39,476 nucleotides of DNA from Candidatus Pacearchaeota archaeon (GTDB lineage: Archaea > Nanobdellota > Nanobdellia > Pacearchaeales > UBA284). Shown one piece after another: positions 1 to 7,657 of the stretch. The stretch spans positions 1-39,476 of the forward strand of contig JAPLYB010000032.1 of NCBI GenBank assembly GCA_026395795.1, read 5' to 3'. The translations under genes and the position numbers were made by a program. Position 1 is the stretch's first letter. Every line of letters starts with the position of its first letter. Below the pieces are notes generated by a model. The model saw only the letters and a list, made by a program, of their open reading frames with translations, was not told the origin of the DNA and did not search any database.

Positions 1-27
1 GATATTGGGGTCTATAGGGAGAGCATG

Positions 28-68
28 CATTATTCAGGTCTTGAATAATGGGATAGGTCTGCCTATCC
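28..68. repeat. two abutting perfect hairpins (9 bp, GGTCT loop; 7 bp, TCTG loop)
   Basis: CATTATTCA-GGTCT-TGAATAATG (28-50) followed directly by GGATAGG-TCTG-CCTATCC (51-68), then a T-rich run. Confidence 0.7.
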
Positions 69-143
69 TATTTTGTTTGTTGTTTCGGAGATACTGTTCT
101 AGGGGAAAGTTTAAAATATTCTCTTTAATGTTCTGGTAGATTA

Positions 144-545
144 TTAATCCAATTCTTTCACTAAATCTTTAACTTTTATTTCAATTTGTGAGATTATCTT
201 TTCCATTTCTTTCTTTTTATTACTTTTTGTGTCAGAGATTTTCCAAATAATCAATTTTTTACCGTATTTTTTGTTATCTTTGAAAATTTCTTTGGGAACG
301 TCATCTGCAACAATGACTGTTGTATCTTGCCATTTCAAAAGTTCAGTGGTTAATCCTCTAGGCTTCGATTTGATCTTTATTCCGTAATCTTTTGCTGCGT
401 CGATTATACCCTGATCTATAAGGCCCCCTCTAATAATTCCTGCACTGTTTGTCTTGTTTTTTTTATTTTTATTTAACTTATTAAAAAACGCTTCAGCGAT
501 TTTGCTTCGGAATCTATTATATTTACAAATAAAAAGTATCTTCAT
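144..545 (-). CDS. low-molecular-weight protein tyrosine phosphatase / arsenate-reductase-like protein
   Basis: N-terminal MKILFICKYNRFRS matches a CX5R(S) P-loop in the LMW-PTP position. Confidence 0.7.
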   Translation of the reverse strand: MKILFICKYNRFRSKIAEAFFNKLNKNKKNKTNSAGIIRGGLIDQGIIDAAKDYGIKIKSKPRGLTTELLKWQDTTVIVADDVPKEIFKDNKKYGKKLIIWKISDTKSNKKKEMEKIISQIEIKVKDLVKELD

Positions 546-617
546 AATCTATAAACAAAAATCCGATTTATATAACTATCATTCAAAACTTTTTTGTACA
601 CTATGAGAAACATCTGA

Positions 618-893
618 TTAAAATTCAATCTCTAGAATTTTGAAAATAAAATTTTCAATTTCTTTTAGTTTTTCTTTATTCAAATAAACTTGCAGTCCAT
701 AGGATGAAGGTTTTGTTAATAAAATGTTTTGTTTAACCAAGTCTTTAGCAATTTTATTTATATCTTTGCCAAGATGGGAGGGAAATCCTTTTTTTAAAGT
801 CTCAAATGGAATATGAACCCCGCCGATTACTTCTTTTCTCCTCAAATGATAAAGCAAAGTTGCCTTGACCTTATCTTCATCGCTAAATTCCAT
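618..893 (-). CDS. hypothetical protein, possible winged-helix
   Basis: 91-aa ORF; HTH-like helical pattern, weak. Confidence 0.5.
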   Translation of the reverse strand: MEFSDEDKVKATLLYHLRRKEVIGGVHIPFETLKKGFPSHLGKDINKIAKDLVKQNILLTKPSSYGLQVYLNKEKLKEIENFIFKILEIEF

Positions 894-1024
894 AAAAAGA
901 TAACAAAATCATATATTTAAATATTTCTAATATCTCAATTTTAAACTTCAATTATTGTTTTTTTAAAATAGATATAGAAACATTTATAAATCTTAATTTT
1001 CTTTAATATTCATCCTAAATAAAT

Positions 1025-1351
1025 ATGACAAAAAATAAAATGAAAATGGAACCAGAGACAAGCTTTATAAAAGTGTTTGGAAGCAATCCTGTAATGAAAG
1101 TCTTAGATTTTCTAATAACCTTTCAGGCATTTGATTACCCTCTGACTGAAATAGCAAGAAATTCTGAAGTTAGTTATTCCACACTTCAAACATTTTGGAT
1201 TAATCTTGTCAAAATGAATATAGTTATAAAAACACGAAGAATTGGAAAATCAAATTTGTTTAAATTAAATACAAAAAATCCGGCTGTTCAACAACTTATT
1301 AAACTTGATTGGAATTTGCTTAAGGGTGTTGAGAAAGAAATTGCGATTTAA
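1025..1351 (+). CDS. winged-helix transcriptional regulator-like protein
   Basis: 108 aa, LTEIARNSEVSYSTLQTFWINLVKMNIV HTH pattern. Confidence 0.6.
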   Translation: MTKNKMKMEPETSFIKVFGSNPVMKVLDFLITFQAFDYPLTEIARNSEVSYSTLQTFWINLVKMNIVIKTRRIGKSNLFKLNTKNPAVQQLIKLDWNLLKGVEKEIAI

Positions 1352-1362
1352 TAAAATACAAA

Positions 1363-2619
1363 ATGATTATTCAGGGGATTCGTGCTAGAAAGATTCTTAA
1401 TTCGAGAAGAGAAGAGACAATCGCTGTCAGAGTGAAAACTTTGCAGGGAACATTTGAAGCAAGTGCGCCTGCGGGCGCTTCAAAAGGACAGAATGAAGTT
1501 TGTGGCTTTTCTCCAAAGGGGGTTAACTTTTCTGCGTCTTTTATTAATGCTTTAGGACAAAAAATTGTTAATGAAAGAATGACTTTCGATAAGTTTGAAG
1601 ATCTAGAAAAAATTGAAGAGATTTATAGAAAAGCTGACAAAACAAAAAGACTCGAAATTCTTGGAGGAAACTCTCTTTATGCCCTGGGGGCTGCAATTCT
1701 CAAGGCAATTGCTGCAAGTTATAAGTTAGAATTATGGCAGTTTCTTAACGGACATGTTAAACCAGTTATGCCTTTGCTTTTGGGAAATTGCATTGGTGGG
1801 GGAAAGCATACAAGAGAGATAGAGAAGCCGGATTTTCAAGAATTTTTGATTCTTCCTAGAGCAAAATCAGAAAAAGTTTTTGATAATCAATACCTAAGTT
1901 TACAAGCGTATAAGGAAGTTAAAAAAATATTAAAAGAAAAAGATAAACTATTTTATGAAAAAATAACTGATGAAAATGCTTTTATTTCTTCTCTTGACAA
2001 TGAAGCGATCTTACAGGTAATGCAGGAAGTTAAAAAAAGAATTGAAACGAAATTCCGAGGAACAATTGATTTGGGAGTTGATCTTGCTGCAAGTTCTTTT
2101 TATGACGAGATAAAGAAAGAATATAATTATGCAAGGTTAAATGGAAAGCCGGGAAAATTGAAGACTGATGAACAGATTGATTATCTATTCAATTTAATTA
2201 AAAAATATAACCTTGCCTATGTTGAAGATCCTCTTAATGAGAATGATTTTCAAGGATTTGCAAAACTTTTGAAAAAAGTAAAAGATGCCAGGTTAAACAC
2301 ATTGATTGTCGGAGATGATCTTATTTGTACAAATCATGAATTACTTGAAAAAGCAATAAAGTCTAAATCAATTAATGCAGTTATAATAAAACCAAATCAA
2401 TGCGGATCTTGGATAGAAACAAAGAAGGTCGTTGATCTTGCGAAGAAAAATAGGATTGTTCCAATTGTTTCTAATCGTTCTGGAGAGACTTGCGATGATA
2501 CAATTGCCCATCTTGCAGTTGGATGGAACATTCCAATCATCAAGATAGGAATTGTCGGCAAAGAGCGCTTTGCCAAGACAAATGGACTTGTAAGAATTGA
2601 AAGAAAGTTTGGAAGATGA
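1363..2619 (+). CDS. eno: divergent enolase
   Basis: ARKILNSR, PAGASKG, DFQEFLILP, VGDDL, VIIKPNQ, SNRSGET, IKIG and RIE in enolase order. Confidence 0.85.
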   Translation: MIIQGIRARKILNSRREETIAVRVKTLQGTFEASAPAGASKGQNEVCGFSPKGVNFSASFINALGQKIVNERMTFDKFEDLEKIEEIYRKADKTKRLEILGGNSLYALGAAILKAIAASYKLELWQFLNGHVKPVMPLLLGNCIGGGKHTREIEKPDFQEFLILPRAKSEKVFDNQYLSLQAYKEVKKILKEKDKLFYEKITDENAFISSLDNEAILQVMQEVKKRIETKFRGTIDLGVDLAASSFYDEIKKEYNYARLNGKPGKLKTDEQIDYLFNLIKKYNLAYVEDPLNENDFQGFAKLLKKVKDARLNTLIVGDDLICTNHELLEKAIKSKSINAVIIKPNQCGSWIETKKVVDLAKKNRIVPIVSNRSGETCDDTIAHLAVGWNIPIIKIGIVGKERFAKTNGLVRIERKFGR

Positions 2620-2660
2620 AAAAGTATTCTGAAAAAGATTTATTAATATGACTAAGATGT

Positions 2661-3551
2661 ATGGACATGTCGTGGATAATATTTGCCATTTTTGCTGCAT
2701 TTCTAGGAGCTGTAACAAATATAATTGACAAGTATATTCTTACTAAAGTGGTCAGAAAACCCCTGGTTCCTGTATTAATAATTGGGATTCTTGGACTCAT
2801 TTATGGCATAATTATCTTTCTTGTTCGTGGTTTTGGAAATCTTACTATTTCTTTGATTCTTATTGGATTGCTATCCGGTATTTTCTATACACTGACTTAT
2901 TTATTTTATTTTAAAGCTGTAAAAGTAGGTGAAATTTCTAGGATAGCTATTGCGGAAAGGATAAAGCCTTTGCTAGTGCTTCTTTTAGCAACTCTCTTTT
3001 TAGGAGAAATATTGGCGGCAAAGAATTATCTTGGTATTATCCTCATCTTCTTCGGAACTGTTTTAATCTCATTTAGAAAAGGAAAGAAACTTTTTCTTGA
3101 AAAAGGAATGGGATATAGACTGCTGTCTTGCATATTTTTTGCTGTGGCAGCAATACTAGGAAAGTATTTGCTGAACTTCACTGATTATTTCACTGTTTTT
3201 GCTTATATGCAACTAGGGATATTCTTGACTTTATTGCTTGTTTTTAATAAAAAATTTTCTTTGATAGTTGAAACTGCAAAAGAATCTGGAAAGAAAGGTA
3301 TTGGGATGATAGTCATAAGCCAAATATTAGGTTTGCTCTCTGTTTTTTTAGCAGTGATTGCAACTTCTAAAGGTCCCGTATCCATAGTAAGCGCTTTCAT
3401 ATCTATTCAACCTCTTTTTGTTTTGTTTCTGGTGTTTATTTTAAGTTGGTTTTATCCAAGCATTATAAAAGAGGAACTTAGTGGAAAAGCATGGATCATA
3501 AAATTCATTTCTGTAGTTTTAATTGTTATGGGGGTTGTGTTAATCTCTTAA
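2661..3551 (+). CDS. EamA/DMT-family transporter-like membrane protein
   Basis: multiple TM helices in two repeats; FLGAVTNIIDKYIL, AIAERIKPLLVLLLATLFLGE pattern. Confidence 0.75.
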   Translation: MDMSWIIFAIFAAFLGAVTNIIDKYILTKVVRKPLVPVLIIGILGLIYGIIIFLVRGFGNLTISLILIGLLSGIFYTLTYLFYFKAVKVGEISRIAIAERIKPLLVLLLATLFLGEILAAKNYLGIILIFFGTVLISFRKGKKLFLEKGMGYRLLSCIFFAVAAILGKYLLNFTDYFTVFAYMQLGIFLTLLLVFNKKFSLIVETAKESGKKGIGMIVISQILGLLSVFLAVIATSKGPVSIVSAFISIQPLFVLFLVFILSWFYPSIIKEELSGKAWIIKFISVVLIVMGVVLIS

Positions 3552-3564
3552 TAGAAATTTTTAC

Positions 3565-3846
3565 TTAAGCAAGAGATCCGATACTGTGTACCAACCCTAC
3601 TGTGAGCAGAACAAGCAAAACAATGATGATGGTTAAGATGACAAAAATGATAGATAGGATAAGACCTGCAATTGCAAGACCTTTCCCCTTTTCATGACTT
3701 TTGTTAATCTGAACCAAGGCGATTATGCTTAAGATTAGACCTACAATATTGAATATAAATGCAAAAATAAATCCTAGGATTGCAAGAGTATTCCAATGTT
3801 TTTCTTGTTCCACTTTCTTTGCTTGCTTTTGTGTTTTCTTTGGCAT
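3565..3846 (-). CDS. small DUF4190-like membrane protein
   Basis: two TM helices, LAILGFIFAF...GLILSIIALVQINKS...GLAIAGLILS. Confidence 0.55.
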   Translation of the reverse strand: MPKKTQKQAKKVEQEKHWNTLAILGFIFAFIFNIVGLILSIIALVQINKSHEKGKGLAIAGLILSIIFVILTIIIVLLVLLTVGLVHSIGSLA

Positions 3847-4051
3847 GTTATGATATATGTTTTATTGCTTAAAAAGTTAACTATGCAGCATCTGGGAGAT
3901 TCGACGAGCAAATAATTTATAATAATTAATATCAATTTGGATTGCAAGAAATCCGTTTTAATTTATCCTTCTGGATTGATATTTATTGAGATACGGATAA
4001 GATTTATTAATCTCACTTTCTAATTTATATGAGAAAAATGGAGGTTAAGGA

Positions 4052-4570
4052 ATGATAGAAATCATATTTCATGGACGCGGAGGACAGGGGGCTGTAAAAT
4101 CTGCACAGATTCTTGCACTTGCTGCTTCAATTGAAGGAAAATATGCTCAAGCATTTCCTAATTTTGGAATTGAGCGTTCAGGAGCGCCAGTTGAAGCTTA
4201 TTGCAGAATTTCAGACGAGCCAATATTATTAAGAAGTCAAATATATGAAGCAGATTATGCTGTTGTGCTTGATTCTTCACTGTTGAAAATTAAGGATATC
4301 AAAGCTAAGAAAAAGATTATAGTTAATTCGAGTGTTGGTAAGTGTGATTTGAAAGAAACTTGTGCTTTTGATGCTACAACTCTTGCTCTGCAAGTATTTG
4401 GCAAGCCAATTGTCAGCACAGCCATACTAGCAATTTTTTCAGGATTTACAAATGTGGTTAAAAAAGAGTCGCTTGTTAAAGCTTGTGGAGACTTTTTTAG
4501 CGGAGATGTTTTAAGGAAGAATGTTGTTATAATAAATGAGGTCTACAAAAAGATAGGAAATAAAACTTGA
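4052..4570 (+). CDS. porG: pyruvate:ferredoxin oxidoreductase gamma subunit
   Basis: FHGRGGQGAVKSAQILA and PNFGIERSGAPVEAYCRISDEPI hallmark motifs. Confidence 0.9.
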   Translation: MIEIIFHGRGGQGAVKSAQILALAASIEGKYAQAFPNFGIERSGAPVEAYCRISDEPILLRSQIYEADYAVVLDSSLLKIKDIKAKKKIIVNSSVGKCDLKETCAFDATTLALQVFGKPIVSTAILAIFSGFTNVVKKESLVKACGDFFSGDVLRKNVVIINEVYKKIGNKT

Positions 4571-4660
4571 GATATGAATAAGAACAATTTGATAAAAACA
4601 ACGTCGTTTAAAAGAAATAAAAGCATATAATATTATAATATATTATAAAAAAGGTGTGAA

Positions 4661-5563
4661 ATGAAAAAAAAGAGAATTAAAACAAAAAAGAGAAGTGAGA
4701 AAGTTATGAAAGCCAAGAAAATCAAGAATAGAAAGAAAAAATTTAATCCAGACATAATGAAAGAGGTTGTTTTTAAGCCAGAAACTGGGGGGAGATATAT
4801 TCGTGATTTAAAAAAACAAGAGAAAAAGAATTATGGCGAGAAAGAGAATGAAGAATTGGATTTTATGATTAAGTCTATTGAAATAAATAATCCCGGAATC
4901 GATGGAGAGATTTTACGAGCATTCAGAATTATTGATAGGAAAATGTTTGTTCATCATGATGCATATATGGATGCTCCGGTGCATGTCAAACATGGACAAA
5001 CTATCAGTCAGCCAACAACTATTGCTAGGATGTTAAGGGCAATGAAACCAGAACCTGGGCTTGAGGTGTTAGAAATAGGAGCAAATACCGGCTATCATGC
5101 TGCTATCGTTGCATGGCTTGTTTCTCCTGGACGTGTCACAACCGTTGAAATTTTTAGAGACTTGGCATTAAACGCAGTAAAAAATGTTAAAGAATTAATA
5201 AAAAAACTTGAAAATGAAAAATCAAACAAGAAATTGAATATTGACGTATTCAGAGGAGATGCATTAAATGAAAATAGCCAAATTTGGGAAAGAAATTATG
5301 ATAGAATTTATTATACTGCTGGTGTTGAACCACAGCAGTTAGAAACCGTAAAGAAACTGGCTTTACGTGCATTAAATGAGAATGGCTTGCTTTTATTTCC
5401 GACAAGAGAAAGTTTTGATTATGGCGGAATAGAGCTGTGGCAGAAGAAGTACGGAAAACTATTCTTGTTGAGAAGAGATGAAGGATATGCTTTTGTTCCA
5501 GTTGTAAGACAGAAGGATTTAGAAGATGTTTATGCAAAAGAAAGATTGAAACATAAAAGATAA
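4661..5563 (+). CDS. protein-L-isoaspartate O-methyltransferase-like protein with Lys/Arg-rich N-terminal tail
   Basis: HGQTISQPTTIARMLRAM and LEIGANTGYHAAIVAWL PCMT motifs; ~30-aa basic N terminus. Confidence 0.8.
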   Translation: MKKKRIKTKKRSEKVMKAKKIKNRKKKFNPDIMKEVVFKPETGGRYIRDLKKQEKKNYGEKENEELDFMIKSIEINNPGIDGEILRAFRIIDRKMFVHHDAYMDAPVHVKHGQTISQPTTIARMLRAMKPEPGLEVLEIGANTGYHAAIVAWLVSPGRVTTVEIFRDLALNAVKNVKELIKKLENEKSNKKLNIDVFRGDALNENSQIWERNYDRIYYTAGVEPQQLETVKKLALRALNENGLLLFPTRESFDYGGIELWQKKYGKLFLLRRDEGYAFVPVVRQKDLEDVYAKERLKHKR

Positions 5564-5564
5564 A

Positions 5565-5768
5565 ATGGAAACAAATAAAATGCGGCTTGACCGGAATATC
5601 TGCTTTTGGTTGGGTGTAGCAGTTATAAGTTTGATTAATATTGCATTATACCTTTTTCATAAAAATCAAATAGTCTATGATGCTTACATATTAGGAATTT
5701 CAATCATTTTGTTGATTGTGTTTACAATAATCTTAATTGTAAGAAATAAAAATAGAAACATAAAATGA
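5565..5768 (+). CDS. small two-TM membrane protein
   Basis: 67 aa, two hydrophobic segments, overlaps next start. Confidence 0.5.
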   Translation: METNKMRLDRNICFWLGVAVISLINIALYLFHKNQIVYDAYILGISIILLIVFTIILIVRNKNRNIK

Positions 5769-6043
5769 CCGAAGCAAAACAAATAAAGATTAATCCGGGA
5801 GCGGTTGTTGATGAACCAGGTTCAAGCTTGAAAAACAAAACAGGTTCATGGAGAACCATGAAACCTGTGATAAATGTGAGTAAATGCAAAGGCTGCGGCC
5901 TTTGCGCAGCATCTTGTCCAGATGCTGCAATAAAAATTCTTGACGAGAAGAAGTTCATTAATTATGATTATTGCAAAGGCTGTGGAATCTGTGCTTTACA
6001 ATGTCCAAATCACTCGATAATCATGGTTAAGGAGGAAAAATAA
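5765..6043 (+). CDS. porD: pyruvate:ferredoxin oxidoreductase delta (2x[4Fe-4S]) subunit
   Basis: CKGCGLCAASCP and CKGCGICALQCP ferredoxin motifs with PorD-like N terminus. Confidence 0.88.
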   Translation: MTEAKQIKINPGAVVDEPGSSLKNKTGSWRTMKPVINVSKCKGCGLCAASCPDAAIKILDEKKFINYDYCKGCGICALQCPNHSIIMVKEEK

Positions 6044-6190
6044 ATGAGAGTTAAATTATTTTTCAAATGGTACGATCTTTGGGTTGGGTTCTACTACGAT
6101 AAGCAAGACGAGGCGCTTTACTTTTGTCCTTTTCCAACAATCGGAATTAAATTTGGCGGAAAACCAGATGTTTATTATAAAATAAGATAA
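6044..6190 (+). CDS. 48-aa hypothetical protein MRVKLFFKWYDLWVGFYYDKQ...
   Basis: not in ORF track; ATG directly after porD stop, GGAGG immediately after its own stop. Confidence 0.5.
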   Translation: MRVKLFFKWYDLWVGFYYDKQDEALYFCPFPTIGIKFGGKPDVYYKIR

Positions 6191-6204
6191 GGAGGGAAAA
6201 GAAA

Positions 6205-6846
6205 ATGATTGAAAAATCGCCACTTATAAGTATCTTAGTAAAAAATATTAAAGATTCTAAAGATAAATCACTTGTTGTTATAGGTGTTCACGATGGTCTT
6301 TTTATAAAAGAACTTGGAAGACACTTTAAAAAAGTTTTTTCATGCTACGAGTTCCTTAAAATAAAAGAAATCAAAAAAGGTAACATTTGTGTAATAAAAG
6401 AGCCTTTTTCTATCACAATAAAAAAACTGAAAAATTTTGATGTCATCATGTTTGTGAATGAAATGCACCATCTGCCAGATATTTTTCAATTAAGAACTTA
6501 TTATAATCTGAAAAAAAATCAAGAATTGATTTTAATTGAGTGGGCAAAGAAAGGCACACTTGAAAAATTTTATAATTATTTCCAATATTGCGGACAACTT
6601 TGTGATTTATCAAAAAGGATTTTAGATCAGATGATAAAGCAGGGAATAGTGAAAATTGAAAAAAAACAGCTTTTTAGAGATGAGATTACATTTGAAAATA
6701 AAAAAGAAATGGAAGCATTTTTCAAGTTTATATTGCCCGATCATTATGGTTTTGGGAGATTATCCTTTTTAAAAAAACTAAATCAGAGTAGATTTCCATT
6801 GCACTTGACTGATGTAAACTACTTTTATAAGATCAGGGGTATCTAA
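6205..6846 (+). CDS. class I SAM-methyltransferase-like protein
   Basis: SLVVIGVHDGLFIKEL, FDVIMFVNEMHHLPD pattern; SAM motif I degenerate. Confidence 0.5.
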   Translation: MIEKSPLISILVKNIKDSKDKSLVVIGVHDGLFIKELGRHFKKVFSCYEFLKIKEIKKGNICVIKEPFSITIKKLKNFDVIMFVNEMHHLPDIFQLRTYYNLKKNQELILIEWAKKGTLEKFYNYFQYCGQLCDLSKRILDQMIKQGIVKIEKKQLFRDEITFENKKEMEAFFKFILPDHYGFGRLSFLKKLNQSRFPLHLTDVNYFYKIRGI

Positions 6847-6860
6847 AAAACAAAATAAAA

Positions 6861-7397
6861 ATGAAAATCATAGGAATTTGCGGAAGTCCAAGAGATGGGA
6901 ATTCAGAATACATGTTAAGAACTTTTTTAAAAGAGATGCAAGATAAAGGAAATCAAGTTGAAATTGTTTTGTTAAAAAATGAAAACTTACTTTTTTGTAC
7001 AGGGTGTCAGACTTGTGAGACCACAAAAACTTGCAGACTAACTGATAATATGAATAAAATATTTTCAAAAATGCTGAACTCTGATTTAATCGTGTTTTCG
7101 TTCCCCATTTATTTTGACTATATGCCCGCATTAATGAAAAACTTAATTGATAGAACGAATTCACGATATGAAAAACTAAAAAACAAGAAATTTGTTTTTT
7201 TAGCAGTTGGAGCCTTGAAAGGCAAGGAAGCTAAACCAGGTCAAAAGATGGTCTTGGATCAAATGAAAGATATAATTGGCATATATGGACTCAAACTGGA
7301 GGGATATTATTTTGCAGAAGCCAATAAACCTGGAGAAATAAAAAATTATCCAGAACAATTAGAAAAAATAAAAGATATAGCAAGAAAAATAAAATGA
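6861..7397 (+). CDS. NADPH-dependent FMN reductase / iron-sulfur flavoprotein family
   Basis: IIGICGSPRDGNSEYML; FCTGCQTCETTKTC; IVFSFPIYFDYMPALMKNLIDR. Confidence 0.85.
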   Translation: MKIIGICGSPRDGNSEYMLRTFLKEMQDKGNQVEIVLLKNENLLFCTGCQTCETTKTCRLTDNMNKIFSKMLNSDLIVFSFPIYFDYMPALMKNLIDRTNSRYEKLKNKKFVFLAVGALKGKEAKPGQKMVLDQMKDIIGIYGLKLEGYYFAEANKPGEIKNYPEQLEKIKDIARKIK

Positions 7398-7657
7398 AAA
7401 ATAAAATGAAACTTTTGATTTTAGTAATTGCGGTCTTATTTTTAGCTACATGGTTCTTCTTGCTCGCATCTAACCCAGAGTCACATTTCAGAATAACGAG
7501 GGATGGAATTGCTGTTGATAGAGCAGAATACTCAAAAGAGATAGGCCAAGACCTTAGCAAAGCATGGCTGGAGCAAAATTGTGAAATTCAAAATCAAAGT
7601 GAAATTGTGTACCAGTGTAATGAATACAGTATTAAAGTCTGGAACCAAATAAAATGA
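7394..7657 (+). CDS. small signal-anchor hypothetical protein
   Basis: 87 aa, N-terminal TM; overlaps neighbours by 4 nt at each end. Confidence 0.5.
   Translation: MKNKMKLLILVIAVLFLATWFFLLASNPESHFRITRDGIAVDRAEYSKEIGQDLSKAWLEQNCEIQNQSEIVYQCNEYSIKVWNQIK

Noticed and set aside
2368-2800. Antisense ORFs 2368..2718 and 2540..2800 (-)
   Set aside because: Opposite to well-supported enolase and transporter genes; no domain-like sequence
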